From Clostridia bacterium (GTDB lineage Bacteria > Bacillota > Clostridia > Oscillospirales > CAG-272), in contig JAFTUC010000010.1 of NCBI GenBank assembly GCA_017466445.1, positions 27,433-91,432 of the forward strand: 64,000 bases of DNA, in the 5' to 3' direction. Shown here piece after piece: positions 37,286 to 46,359 of the stretch. The translations under genes were made by a program, and so were the position numbers. Each line of letters starts with the position of its first letter. The stretch's first letter is position 1. The notes beneath the pieces were generated by a model that saw only the letters and a list, made by a program, of their open reading frames with translations, did no database searches and was not told the origin of the DNA.

Positions 37286-38395
37286 TTATTGCTTTGCGTT
37301 CATTTTGAGATATGCGTTGATGAATCCGTCTATATCGCCGTCCATTACGGCCTGTATATTTCCGCTTTCGAATCCGGTACGGGTATCCTTTGCGAGTGTA
37401 TACGGCATAAAGACGTAGGATCTGATCTGTGCTCCCCACTCGATATTTGTTTTATTACCCTGAATATCCTCTATACGCTCAAGATGCTCTCTTTCCTTTA
37501 TCTCCATAAGCTTACTGCGGAGCATCTTCATAGCGGTCTCTTTGTTCTGGAGCTGGCTTCGCTCGGTCTGACATCCGACAACGATACCCGTAGGAATATG
37601 CAGTATTCTTATAGCACTGTCGGTCTTATTTACGTGCTGTCCTCCCGCACCGCTTGAACGGTGGGCCGTGACCTCGATATCCTCATCGCGGATCTCGATA
37701 GTACCGTCATCCGTAAACTCGGGCATTACCTCGACCGAGGCAAAGGAGGTCTGTCTTCTTCCCGATGCGTCAAAGGGGGACACGCGCACGAGTCTGTGAA
37801 CTCCGTTCTCGCTCTTGAGATATCCGTAAGCGTTAAGACCCTCTATCATGATCGTAGCGCTCTTTATACCTGCCGCTTCCCCGTCGAGCATATCGATAAG
37901 CTTAACGTTATAGCCGTGCTTCTCACCCCAACGTGTGTACATTCTGTAGAGCATAAGAGCCCAGTCCTGAGCCTCTGTTCCGCCCGCACCGGGATGGAAG
38001 GAGAGTATCGCGTTATTTGCATCGTACTCACCCGAAAGGAGCGCTGATATACGCTCGGTCTCTATCTCCTCGGCTATCTTATCGGTCTCGGAAACTACCT
38101 CATCGGTAAAGGACTCGTCGTCCTCCTCTATGGCAAGCTCAGCAAGGGACATAGTATCGTCGATCTTGGCATTAAGAGAATTGAACTTATCAACGGTGTC
38201 CTTTGACTGCTTAAGCTTCTGAAGTATCTTTCCCGAATTCGCCTGATCGTTCCAGAAGCCCTCCTCATAGGTCTTCTTTTCAAGCTCCTCTACCGTCTTT
38301 TCAAGCTCGGATATTCTGAGCGCCTGAGAAAGATCCTTCATATCCTCCTTCATTGCGCGAAGTCTTTGCAGTGATTCTTCAAGTTGGATTATCAA
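37286..38395 (-). CDS. prfB: Peptide chain release factor 2
   Basis: Recognises UGA and UAA stop codons. The 369-residue protein has the GGQ catalytic motif (SSGAGGQHVNKTDSAIR) and the RF2-specific Ser-Pro-Phe recognition tripeptide (VRVSPFDASG). The start is TTG at 38395 with GGAGG six bases upstream. The reading frame is continuous from this start, so the +1 programmed frameshift with an in-frame UGA seen near codon 25 in many bacteria is absent here. Confidence 0.95.
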   Translation of the reverse strand: MIIQLEESLQRLRAMKEDMKDLSQALRISELEKTVEELEKKTYEEGFWNDQANSGKILQKLKQSKDTVDKFNSLNAKIDDTMSLAELAIEEDDESFTDEVVSETDKIAEEIETERISALLSGEYDANNAILSFHPGAGGTEAQDWALMLYRMYTRWGEKHGYNVKLIDMLDGEAAGIKSATIMIEGLNAYGYLKSENGVHRLVRVSPFDASGRRQTSFASVEVMPEFTDDGTIEIRDEDIEVTAHRSSGAGGQHVNKTDSAIRILHIPTGIVVGCQTERSQLQNKETAMKMLRSKLMEIKEREHLERIEDIQGNKTNIEWGAQIRSYVFMPYTLAKDTRTGFESGNIQAVMDGDIDGFINAYLKMNAKQ

Positions 38396-38467
38396 AATTA
38401 ACCTCCGTATATCAGTCCTTATTACAGACTATGTCACTTTTTTTCTTTTGGCAAATTATTTTGTGGT

Positions 38468-39238
38468 TTATATACTGCTTATCGGATTACTTTCGTAAAT
38501 TTCGGTCTCAATATCGGAGTCAAGCTCCTCGATAAGATCGGCGAGCATATAAAGAACGTGATTTTCGGTATGGAAATGTCCCGCCTCGATTATGTTCATC
38601 GGAAGCTCCGCGGCATCCACCATAGCGTTATAGGAAAGCGTTCCCGTAAGATAAGTATCGGCGCCCGCCTCAAAAGCGGCTTTAAGAAGATCCTTACCGT
38701 CTCCTGCGCAGAGTGCCACTCTCGACACGTCGAGCTGAGCATCTATAACGTTAACGAAAGGTGATCCGAGTTCGTCCTTGACCTTATTTACAAACTCGGA
38801 AAAATCGCAAGGATAATCAAGGCTTCCTATCCGTCCGATCATATCGGGATCTCCGGGAAGCATCTCGACATCCTCAAGTCCGAGCAGCTCGGCAAGACTG
38901 TCATTCACTCCTCCGTCAAGAGCATCGAGTCTTGTATGAAATGAAAGAACGCTTATCCCATTTTTGACGAGAGTCATAACTCTTGCAGATACGGGATCGT
39001 CACCGCTGAGATTTTTAAGCGGTTTGAATATAAGCGGATGATGTGATACTATCGTATCAAAGCCCTCGTCTACTGCGTATTCGATCGCTTTGGCGGTAAC
39101 GTCAAGCGTAAGAAGCACTTTTTTTACCTCGGCATGCTTGTCGGGACAGACCATAAGTCCATCGTTATCCCACTCACAGGAGAGTTCTCCCGGAATGAGT
39201 CTATCAAGATATGAATACATCTGCTGCAGAGTATGCAT
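38468..39238 (-). CDS. Nif3-like dinuclear metal centre protein
   Basis: A 256-residue member of the Nif3/YqfO family (GTP cyclohydrolase I type 2 homologues, function not settled). The metal-binding histidines appear in TIVSHHPLIFKPL and at the C-terminus in EAGHFHTENH, with WDNDGLMV near the start. It follows trmK by 14 bases; trmK-nif3 adjacency is a common Firmicutes arrangement. Confidence 0.9.
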   Translation of the reverse strand: MHTLQQMYSYLDRLIPGELSCEWDNDGLMVCPDKHAEVKKVLLTLDVTAKAIEYAVDEGFDTIVSHHPLIFKPLKNLSGDDPVSARVMTLVKNGISVLSFHTRLDALDGGVNDSLAELLGLEDVEMLPGDPDMIGRIGSLDYPCDFSEFVNKVKDELGSPFVNVIDAQLDVSRVALCAGDGKDLLKAAFEAGADTYLTGTLSYNAMVDAAELPMNIIEAGHFHTENHVLYMLADLIEELDSDIETEIYESNPISSI

Positions 39239-39252
39239 ATACCGACCTCCGT

Positions 39253-39960
39253 TTACTTATCTTCAAGTATCTTTTCTATTTCCGAAACGAGATCTACGTC
39301 CTCGCTGACGTCGTATCCCGCTCCGCCCTTTGAGCTTATTTTTCGCCTCAGCTTTCTCAAATGAACCTCGGCGTATTCTTTAAAAAGCGCTCCGCCCTTT
39401 TTTATGTTCACGGGACCGAGCAGAGCCTGTGCAGGGGTAAGCGAGCCCTCTTCACCGGTATATGTGTATACCGCGATCTGATAGATCATATGACCGTCCC
39501 GTACAAGCGTCTCATCCTCCGCAACGAAGCCCTTTTTGCAAAGTCCGTATCTTAGCTCCGCAAAGGATGACATCGGCTGAAGAAGAAGCCGTACTCCGTC
39601 ACGGTAGACGTAGTCACATTCGGTAACTATTCTGAGCATCAGCTCTCCGCCCATTCCGCAGATCATAATATCGTCGGGAGCGTAGGTATCGATCTTATCA
39701 AGTCCGTCCGCACGGTAGATGCTTATTTTATCCGTGACCTTATAAAATTCCGCGTTATCTCTCGTATGAACGAGCGGTCCCTCGCGAACGTCTGTGGCGA
39801 CAGCATATCTTGCAACGTCCGTCTTAAGCAGATAGATCGGAAGATAGGCATGATCGGTACCGACATCGGCAACGACCGACCCGTGTCTTACGAGCCTTGA
39901 TACCTCAAGAAGCCTCGGAGAAAGCTCGGGAAGCGGATAAGACCGCTTTTTATTAAGCAT
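39253..39960 (-). CDS. trmK: tRNA (adenine(22)-N(1))-methyltransferase
   Basis: SAM-dependent methyltransferase that modifies A22 of tRNAs. The 235-residue protein has the SAM-binding motif VADVGTDHAYLPI (about 29-41), ATDVREGPL and the catalytic-site motif MICGMGGELM. It starts two bases after the DUF1858 gene and is followed by nif3, an operon. The slightly long N-terminus (PELSPRLLEVSRLV) is typical. Confidence 0.92.
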   Translation of the reverse strand: MLNKKRSYPLPELSPRLLEVSRLVRHGSVVADVGTDHAYLPIYLLKTDVARYAVATDVREGPLVHTRDNAEFYKVTDKISIYRADGLDKIDTYAPDDIMICGMGGELMLRIVTECDYVYRDGVRLLLQPMSSFAELRYGLCKKGFVAEDETLVRDGHMIYQIAVYTYTGEEGSLTPAQALLGPVNIKKGGALFKEYAEVHLRKLRRKISSKGGAGYDVSEDVDLVSEIEKILEDK

Positions 39961-39962
39961 GC

Positions 39963-40166
39963 TTATTTGGTCGCGAAATGATCGTTAAGCTTGTCTACGA
40001 GCTCATCTGCGTCAACACCGTGAACCGCACATGCCATCTCGATAGACTCACCCGTAGCAGAGGGGCATCCGAGACAGTGCATTCCTATTTCGAGAAAGAA
40101 TTTCGCGGTGGTAACGTCCTCCTTAAGAACATCGCCGATTATTGTTTCCTTTGTAACTAACATCAT
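39963..40166 (-). CDS. DUF1858 domain protein
   Basis: A 67-residue protein consisting of a single DUF1858 domain, with the conserved GMHCLGCPSATGESIEMAC cysteine motif that suggests metal or redox binding. AGGAG lies five bases before the first of two adjacent ATG codons. It leads the trmK-nif3 operon behind a consensus promoter. Confidence 0.88.
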   Translation of the reverse strand: MMLVTKETIIGDVLKEDVTTAKFFLEIGMHCLGCPSATGESIEMACAVHGVDADELVDKLNDHFATK

Positions 40167-40207
40167 GTTATCTCCTGTTTTCTCAAAAATTTATAATTTA
40201 ATAATAT

Positions 40208-40236
40208 ATTATAACATGCAAAAATCCGACTGTCAA
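40208..40236 (-). promoter_or_regulatory. Promoter of the DUF1858-trmK-nif3 operon
   Basis: On the minus strand, TTGACA (40236-40231), 17-bp spacer, TATAAT (40213-40208). The 310-base intergenic gap holds this and the HIT-gene promoter; I see nothing else in it. Confidence 0.8.
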
Positions 40237-40417
40237 GTATTAAACCGAGTCTAAAAGGCATATTTCATCTTAAAATATCGTATTTTGTCATTTTTCATAC
40301 GAACGCCCGTAAAATATTTTCACTCGCGGCAGATACTTTTATTCACTTTACTTCGCGCCTCACGGTGACAGTGCAATTCGTAATACCCGGTATTTACAAA
40401 AAAATTCTTATATTCTC

Positions 40418-40446
40418 TTGAAACGTGTAAAAAAATATGGTAAGAT
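40418..40446 (+). promoter_or_regulatory. Promoter of the HIT gene
   Basis: TTGAAA (40418-40423), 17-bp spacer, TAAGAT (40441-40446), followed by AAGGAG before the gene at 40477. Confidence 0.6.
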
Positions 40447-40476
40447 ATAAAAAAACAAGACTAAGGAGAAATAAAA

Positions 40477-40815
40477 ATGGATTGCCTGTTTTGCAAAATA
40501 ACAAACGGAGACATTCCGTCAAAGAAGGTATATGAGGACGAGGACGTATTCGCATTTTTTGATATCGCCCCTCAGGCGCCCGTGCACGTGCTCGTAATAC
40601 CCAAGGTGCACATCGCGTCTATGGACGGCATCTCAATGGAAAATGCCGAAGTGGTCGCGAAGATATTCACTGTGATACCCAAGATCGCCGCTCAGCTCGG
40701 TCTGACAAACGGATACAGAGTGATTTCCAACTGCGGAAGCGATGCCTGCCAAAGCGTTAAGCATCTTCATTTTCACATTCTCGGCGGAGCTCAGCTCAGC
40801 GAGAAAATGGCGTAA
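40477..40815 (+). CDS. HIT-family nucleotide-binding protein (HinT-like)
   Basis: A 112-residue histidine-triad hydrolase, probably acting on adenosine phosphoramidates or AMP-lysine type substrates. The N-terminal CLFCKITNGDIPSKKVYEDE and the triad His96-x-His98-x-His100 (HLHFHILGG) are clear. Length is normal. AAGGAG precedes the ATG. Single-gene unit with its own promoter and terminator. Confidence 0.93.
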   Translation: MDCLFCKITNGDIPSKKVYEDEDVFAFFDIAPQAPVHVLVIPKVHIASMDGISMENAEVVAKIFTVIPKIAAQLGLTNGYRVISNCGSDACQSVKHLHFHILGGAQLSEKMA

Positions 40816-40824
40816 AATCAAGTT

Positions 40825-40860
40825 AAAAGATCGGTACGGGAAGATCCGTACCGATCTTTT
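40825..40860. terminator. Strong bidirectional terminator
   Basis: A perfect 15-bp stem (AAAAGATCGGTACGG and complement), 6-base loop, with T-rich flank; between convergent genes. Confidence 0.9.
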
Positions 40861-40866
40861 TTGTTT

Positions 40867-42711
40867 TTACAGAAGCGCGGAAATAATGTTCGAAGAGAGC
40901 AGACAGTCCCGTCTTACTCCGCTTATGATATCACTATCCTCCTCGAGCATAGTTCGAAACGCATTCAACGCGTCAATATTGTCGGGATCAAGCTTCTTGA
41001 CCAGCGCAAAAAGCCTTGCCACAGTCAAGGTATTTATTTCCACCGAAAGATCAAAAACATCAGAAAGCGCCCGACCGAGTATCGCGGCACACTTTTCTTT
41101 TCCGAGCCTTTTTCGCATAAGCGGATCAGACAAAAGCAGAGCCGCCGCCTGCGGACCTTTTCCGAAATCGTGGACCTCCGGATAGACATCCTTTTCCGAC
41201 TCCTTAAAGCAACGCGGACAGAGATATCTGTAATTAGCGTCCTTTTCGAGTATCCCGTAATAAACGCTTGAAAGACCGAGACGGCAGATATCGCAGTCAC
41301 CGTACGCAAATCGGGGTGGCTTTACAAAATCAAGTCTTCCCGGATAGGCGAGACGCACCGTATCCTCCGAAATGAAATTCTCCTCAACACTTGCAAAAAA
41401 TTCGCACGCGCGCCTATACGCGCTTCCGTTATCGTGCGGCATAAGTATAGAGTGCTCCTTACAGAAGGCATCGAGACGCATGACCGCGCTTGCGTATTCG
41501 AGAGTTGATTCAAGCGAGCCCTGATAAGGAGAGCCGATGCTCAGCGAGCAATCGTAAAACTCTATCTCGTTTCCCGAAAACGGAAGTGTTGAAAGGGCTA
41601 TTTCCTTCGTCATAGAATACATAGCCTCTCGCATATAGCGTTCTCTTTTGACGGCAAACTCATTATCTCCCGTCGCTTCGACATAATCGAGCATCGCCGA
41701 GATAAATTTCGCACAACCGGGAGATGACGGCGAAAAATATTTCTGCTCCGTGATAAAATCGGACGAAATCACCGTCGGAAAATATCCCTTTTTATCATAC
41801 GCCCTGCAAAAGAAATCTATCGCAGACCTTGCTCTGTCGTAAGCACCGAGCTTTAAAAATGCGCCGACGGTATCGCGAAGACTGCTCATTTCACTAAAAG
41901 GATTGAACACAGAGCCTATAACTCCTCCGCTATCCGATTGAAGAGATGCGAGAGTGAGCGCAGCGCACGGAAGAAGACGGTTTATTTTTCCGAGCTCCTT
42001 TGCCGAAAAGCGGCCAAAAACACAGTCAAAGGTATTTCTTTCCTCGGCAAATACAAGAGATCTGTCAAGGTAATAGTTATCATCCAAAAGCGCTGCCGCA
42101 TTTTCAACGCATTCATCAGGATCGCCCGAAACAAAAGCGATCCTTGACATTCCCGACACTATATCGACCGAGCGCGCATCGCTTGCCAGCTTGGCTTCTC
42201 CGTCAACGATTATAAGCAGTCTTCTTTCTTCAACGGAGGTACCGTTTTTATGAAATCCGACTCCACTCGGAAGAGTGAGTATAGCGACGCTGCAAAGATG
42301 CTTTCCGAGCCTATACTTGTTTATAAAGGTCTTATGAACGTAAGGCGGAATAGAAAATTTTACGGTAAACGGTCGCATACACTCACAGTATCTTACGAGC
42401 ATCTGCTTATTTTTTGAAACGATATCGGTAATACGTATATCCACTGCCGAACGCGGAGGGATTATCTCGCGTCCGTCTCTCGGGAACGGATCACCGAATG
42501 CGTAGGAGGTTATCTCATGAGTAATAACGCCGTTATTTTCCTCGCATTCACTGCATATCGATTGGAAATTCTCTCCGAAATCGGCATGCACACCGAGAAA
42601 GGTCGGCGAAGTGTAGCTTCCGACGTGCAGGCTCATAATATCCGCCCGGTCAAAGCATGCGAGTATTTTTCCGTTACCGAGCGAGCCTGTAAAACGGATA
42701 TTATCTTCCAT
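40867..42711 (-). CDS. Six-hairpin (GH15-like) glycosidase-family protein
   Basis: About 614 residues. The N-terminal 250 residues are beta-rich, and the remainder looks like an alpha/alpha toroid of the six-hairpin glycosidase type (FNPFSEMSSLRDTVGAFLKLGAYDRA, GYFPTVISSDF, YQGSLESTLEYASAVMRL). An unusual insert near residues 490-525 carries CDIC and CPRC, like a zinc ribbon. The start is uncertain: ATG at 42711 (10 bases after the upstream stop) is preferred to TTG at 42735; neither has a strong site. It probably shares the transcript of the DUF1836 gene. Substrate unknown. Confidence 0.55.
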   Translation of the reverse strand: MEDNIRFTGSLGNGKILACFDRADIMSLHVGSYTSPTFLGVHADFGENFQSICSECEENNGVITHEITSYAFGDPFPRDGREIIPPRSAVDIRITDIVSKNKQMLVRYCECMRPFTVKFSIPPYVHKTFINKYRLGKHLCSVAILTLPSGVGFHKNGTSVEERRLLIIVDGEAKLASDARSVDIVSGMSRIAFVSGDPDECVENAAALLDDNYYLDRSLVFAEERNTFDCVFGRFSAKELGKINRLLPCAALTLASLQSDSGGVIGSVFNPFSEMSSLRDTVGAFLKLGAYDRARSAIDFFCRAYDKKGYFPTVISSDFITEQKYFSPSSPGCAKFISAMLDYVEATGDNEFAVKRERYMREAMYSMTKEIALSTLPFSGNEIEFYDCSLSIGSPYQGSLESTLEYASAVMRLDAFCKEHSILMPHDNGSAYRRACEFFASVEENFISEDTVRLAYPGRLDFVKPPRFAYGDCDICRLGLSSVYYGILEKDANYRYLCPRCFKESEKDVYPEVHDFGKGPQAAALLLSDPLMRKRLGKEKCAAILGRALSDVFDLSVEINTLTVARLFALVKKLDPDNIDALNAFRTMLEEDSDIISGVRRDCLLSSNIISALL

Positions 42712-42721
42712 GATGCACTGA

Positions 42722-43297
42722 TCAGAGTCGGTCAAAGAGCTCGTTTGCGAGATTTCCCGCGCAGGAGGCGTAGTAAGCGACTACTATGACCTCAAGCGCC
42801 CTGCAAAGTCTCTGACGCGTGCCCTCGTACGGCTCAACATATTTTTCATCGGTCACCTGCTTTATAAGAGCACGAAGACTGTCGGGATCGCTCTCGCCTA
42901 TATCTCCGAAGCGCTCGTATATCTCGCATACGTAGCCGTAAAGCTCCGCCTCGGATATGATATCGTCGCTTGCGTCTGCGAGCTCACCGTTTATGTATTT
43001 CAGTATAAAATCGATACGCTCAAGCATCATGCACTGACGCATCATATTGATTATAAGTATTCTCGCAAGCTGCTCCTTGGAATACCTTTTATTTACCGTA
43101 TTTACGAGCCAGCCTCTTTTTACCCAGTTCTGAAGGGTAGACCCGTCTACTCCGGAGATATCTCTTATCTGACTGAGCATAAGTCCGTTCGAAACGAAAA
43201 ATATCTTGTCAAGAAACTCTATACCCGTAACTCCTCCAAAATCCTTCTTTTTCAGCACTGTACCCGGAATAAGTCCGTTTTCTATCATGTATTTCAC
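42722..43297 (-). CDS. DUF1836 domain protein (MerR-like HTH)
   Basis: A 191-residue protein with the DUF1836 core: FVSNGLMLSQIRDISGVDGSTLQNWVKRGWLVNTVNKRYSKEQLARI, a MerR-like helix-turn-helix with a tryptophan-rich turn. Such proteins are common in Clostridia and are presumed transcription factors. A consensus promoter precedes it and the GH15-like gene follows within 10 bases. Confidence 0.85.
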   Translation of the reverse strand: MKYMIENGLIPGTVLKKKDFGGVTGIEFLDKIFFVSNGLMLSQIRDISGVDGSTLQNWVKRGWLVNTVNKRYSKEQLARILIINMMRQCMMLERIDFILKYINGELADASDDIISEAELYGYVCEIYERFGDIGESDPDSLRALIKQVTDEKYVEPYEGTRQRLCRALEVIVVAYYASCAGNLANELFDRL

Positions 43298-43341
43298 AGA
43301 ATTTTACCTCCCAATCAAAATATTTTGGAAATTACATTAAG

Positions 43342-43370
43342 ATTATATCACACGTTCCGATGATTGTCAA
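43342..43370 (-). promoter_or_regulatory. Promoter of the DUF1836 gene
   Basis: On the minus strand, TTGACA (43370-43365), 17-bp spacer ending GTGTGA, TATAAT (43347-43342). Confidence 0.8.
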
Positions 43371-43433
43371 TCAAAGTAAAAAATTTTTTTCGAAATCTGT
43401 GATATTTTCACCTAAGTGAGCAAAAAAATACAT

Positions 43434-43461
43434 TGATTTCACATTTTGAGTATGATATACT
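43434..43461 (+). promoter_or_regulatory. Promoter of the Gfo/Idh/MocA gene
   Basis: TTGATT (43434-43439), 16-bp spacer with TATGA before TATACT (43456-43461). Confidence 0.55.
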
Positions 43462-43493
43462 TGTAAAAAATATTTTATCGCGAGGATGATAAT

Positions 43494-44519
43494 ATGAAAA
43501 ACTTCAGATCTGCCATAATCGGATGCGGCGCCATCTTTCCGACCCACGGAGTAAGCGTCAAGCACTGCGAAAGAGCGACTCTCGTCGCAGTTTGCGATAT
43601 CATAAAGGAAAGAGCTGAGAAAACCGCAGAAAAATACGCTTGCGCGGCATATACGGATTATATCGAAATGCTTGACAAGGAGAAGATAGACGTAGTTCAT
43701 ATTTGCCTTCCCCACTATCTGCACGCGCCGGTCGCGATAGAGTGTATGAAGAGAGGCAAGCACGTAATTACCGAAAAGCCGCTCTCCGTAAGCGTTTCCG
43801 ACGCGCAGGCAATGATAGATGCATCCGAAAAACACGGCGTAACTCTCGCATGTATTTTCCAAAACCGCTTCAACGCGGGAACTCAGTTTGTCCGCAATAT
43901 GTTTCTTTCGGGCGAGCTCGGTGCCATAAAGGGTGCGAGATGCTCGGTCACCTGGTACCGACCCGACTCCTACTACGTAGCTGACGATTGGCACGGAACG
44001 TGGGATAAGGAGGGCGGCGGCGTTATCATAAATCAGGCAATACACACGCTTGACGCCATGCGCTATATTATGAACGCAAAGCCGATAGAGGTATACGCTA
44101 CTATCGCCAACAGAGGAGACACACATATCGAGGTCGAGGACACCGCTGAGGGAGCGATCCTCTTTGACAACGGCGTACGCGCAAACTTCCATGCGATAAA
44201 CTACTACTCCTTTGACGACGAGGTCGAAATAAATCTTGATTTCGAGAAGGGACGCGCAAAGATACTTTCCGACAGAGCAACTGTAAAAATGTCCGACGGG
44301 AGGATACTTTCCTCTGTCACCGAGCCCTTAAGCGATATTGATTACGGTGAGATCAAGGCTTATTGGGGTGTCAACCATTTCAGGCAGATAGATAACGTTT
44401 ACAAATGCCTTGAGAGCGGCGAGGAAATGTTCGTTGACCTTAAAGGTGCATTTGAAACTCTTAAGATAGTATGCGCCATTTACGAAAGCGGAAAAAGCGG
44501 CGCAAAGGTTAAAATATAG
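43494..44519 (+). CDS. Gfo/Idh/MocA-family oxidoreductase
   Basis: A 341-residue NAD(P)-dependent sugar or inositol dehydrogenase-type enzyme. The Rossmann motif GCGAIFPTHG (residues 10-19), the signature EKPLSVS near 92-98 with catalytic Lys, and the substrate histidine region (GGGVIINQAIHTLD) match the family. GAGGATGATA precedes the ATG. It is a single-gene unit. The substrate cannot be told; the flippase gene downstream does not share its transcript because a terminator intervenes. Confidence 0.9.
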   Translation: MKNFRSAIIGCGAIFPTHGVSVKHCERATLVAVCDIIKERAEKTAEKYACAAYTDYIEMLDKEKIDVVHICLPHYLHAPVAIECMKRGKHVITEKPLSVSVSDAQAMIDASEKHGVTLACIFQNRFNAGTQFVRNMFLSGELGAIKGARCSVTWYRPDSYYVADDWHGTWDKEGGGVIINQAIHTLDAMRYIMNAKPIEVYATIANRGDTHIEVEDTAEGAILFDNGVRANFHAINYYSFDDEVEINLDFEKGRAKILSDRATVKMSDGRILSSVTEPLSDIDYGEIKAYWGVNHFRQIDNVYKCLESGEEMFVDLKGAFETLKIVCAIYESGKSGAKVKI

Positions 44520-44526
44520 CATTCAG

Positions 44527-44550
44527 ATCGGGACGGTTTTCCGTCCCGAT
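44527..44550 (+). terminator. Terminator
   Basis: A perfect 10-bp stem (ATCGGGACGG / CCGTCCCGAT), TTTT loop, followed by ACTTTGTTTT. Confidence 0.75.
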
Positions 44551-44611
44551 ACTTTGTTTTAAGCAAAAGACAAAATATTTTTTACAAACCCTTTAACAAT
44601 CTGTTTTTGTG

Positions 44612-44640
44612 TTGACTTTCGGTGTAAAATATGGTAATAT
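44612..44640 (+). promoter_or_regulatory. Promoter of the flippase gene
   Basis: TTGACT (44612-44617), 17-bp spacer, TAATAT (44635-44640). Confidence 0.55.
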
Positions 44641-44680
44641 AATAAAATAAATTATAATTCTTAAAAGGATCTCACGCGAA

Positions 44681-46228
44681 ATGAATATAAATCAAAGAAA
44701 GATCGGAAGCATGCTTTCGTATGCTCAGATCGGAATAAGCATACTTTTAAGCATCCTGTATACCCCTCTCCTGATACGTCTGCTCGGAAGCAGCGAGCAC
44801 GGACTTTACAACACCGTAGCCTCTACAATATCGATGATGTCGATCCTGAGCCTCGGATTCGGAAGCGGATACATCCGTTATTACAGCAAATATAAAAAGC
44901 AAAATGACGAAGATTCTATCTACAAGCTCAACGGACTTTTTCTGACGATATTTTCGGTCATAGGAATAGTGGCTCTTCTCTGCGGTTTGTTTCTCTCGTT
45001 TAATCTGAAGCTCGTTTTTGACAGCGGTCTCACGCGCGCGGAATATTCCATTGCCCGCACGCTCATGCTGATCCTTACCGTCAATCTTGCGATATCATTT
45101 CCGATGAGCGTTTTCGGAAATATAATCTCCGCTCACGAAAAATTCGTGTGGCAGAAGCTGATCGGAATAGGAAAGACGGTATTCGGACCGCTCTCAAATA
45201 TGGTCCTTCTGCTTCTCGGATACAGATCGGTCGCAATAGTTACCGCCTCTGTCATCATTTCACTCATAGTTGACGTCATATATCTTTTTATCGTTCTTAA
45301 GCTCCTCGGACAGAAATTCCGTTTTGGCATACCCGAAAAGGGAATGTTTGCAGGTCTTGTTTCATATACGGTATTCATAGCGCTCAATATTGTGGTCGAT
45401 CAGATAAACTCGAACGTCGACAAGGTGCTTATCGCACGGTACAAGGGCGCCACAGCGGTATCGGTCTATTCGGTAGGATACTCGCTTTCTCACTACTATC
45501 ATCTGTTTTCCACCTCGGTATCCGGAGTATTTTTCCCGCTTATACACAAGATGGTAAACAACTTTAGAGATGATACTGCAAAGCTTCGCGAGGCTCTCAC
45601 AAATCTATTCGTGCGTGTCGGAAGAATCCAGTTTCAGATCCTCGCCCTTCTATGTACAGGCGTAATATTTTTCGGAAAGCCATTTATCCATTACTGGGCG
45701 GGAAGCGGATATGATGATTCGTATTATATCGCTCTCATACTGATAATTCCTTATACCGTGCCATATATACAGAATCTCGGAGTAGAAATACAAAGAGCCG
45801 AAAACAACCACCGATTCAGGTCAATCATATATACTGTAATGGCTGTCATAAATTTCGCTTTATCGATATATCTCTGCCAGCTTTACGGCGCTATCGGAAG
45901 CGCTATCGGAACGGGCATCTCGATTGTCATTGCAAACGGTATCATAATGAACATCTTCTATCACAAGAAATGTTATATCGATATCATTCTCTTTTGGAAG
46001 AACATCCTGCGCATCTCGCTCGGTCTTATACTTCCCTGCGCGTTCGGAATAATTTTAAATCTCACTTTGGATCTTTACAACATCGTCCTTCTTTTCGTCG
46101 GAATTGCGGCATATACGGCGGTATACGCACTTTCGATGTGGTTTTTCGCAATGAATGATTATGAAAAGGATCTTATAAGAAGACCGCTGAAAAAAATCCT
46201 CTCTCTCTTTAGAAGAAGGCACTCATAG
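44681..46228 (+). CDS. Polysaccharide flippase (Wzx/MATE-like)
   Basis: A 515-residue integral membrane protein with about 12-14 helices of the polysaccharide biosynthesis/MATE superfamily that moves lipid-linked sugars across the membrane. Typical features are the N-terminal KIGSMLSYAQIGISILLSILYTPLLIRLLG and repeated GxG/SxxxxYY elements in later helices, and a basic C-terminal tail. AAGGA precedes the ATG. No glycosyltransferases lie beside it, so it is not part of an obvious capsule locus here. Confidence 0.85.
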   Translation: MNINQRKIGSMLSYAQIGISILLSILYTPLLIRLLGSSEHGLYNTVASTISMMSILSLGFGSGYIRYYSKYKKQNDEDSIYKLNGLFLTIFSVIGIVALLCGLFLSFNLKLVFDSGLTRAEYSIARTLMLILTVNLAISFPMSVFGNIISAHEKFVWQKLIGIGKTVFGPLSNMVLLLLGYRSVAIVTASVIISLIVDVIYLFIVLKLLGQKFRFGIPEKGMFAGLVSYTVFIALNIVVDQINSNVDKVLIARYKGATAVSVYSVGYSLSHYYHLFSTSVSGVFFPLIHKMVNNFRDDTAKLREALTNLFVRVGRIQFQILALLCTGVIFFGKPFIHYWAGSGYDDSYYIALILIIPYTVPYIQNLGVEIQRAENNHRFRSIIYTVMAVINFALSIYLCQLYGAIGSAIGTGISIVIANGIIMNIFYHKKCYIDIILFWKNILRISLGLILPCAFGIILNLTLDLYNIVLLFVGIAAYTAVYALSMWFFAMNDYEKDLIRRPLKKILSLFRRRHS

Positions 46229-46300
46229 CCTTTTATTTAGTTGATATATACAAATAAATCGTTTCGAATTTGTGTATATATACAAATCTTGAGAGAGTGC

Positions 46301-46329
46301 TTGACAATCATATGATTGTGTGATATAAT
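46301..46329 (+). promoter_or_regulatory. Promoter with palindromic operator-like spacer
   Basis: TTGACA (46301-46306), 17-bp spacer, TATAAT (46324-46329). A perfect 16-bp palindrome, ACAATCATATGATTGT (46304-46319), covers the end of the -35 box and most of the spacer. Upstream (46243-46283) a second inverted repeat, ATATATACAAAT with ATTTGTGTATATAT, is visible. Repression by a dimeric regulator is likely; its identity is unknown. Confidence 0.65.
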
Positions 46330-46359
46330 CTTATCAAAGCCGACAGGAGAGATTGCGAA

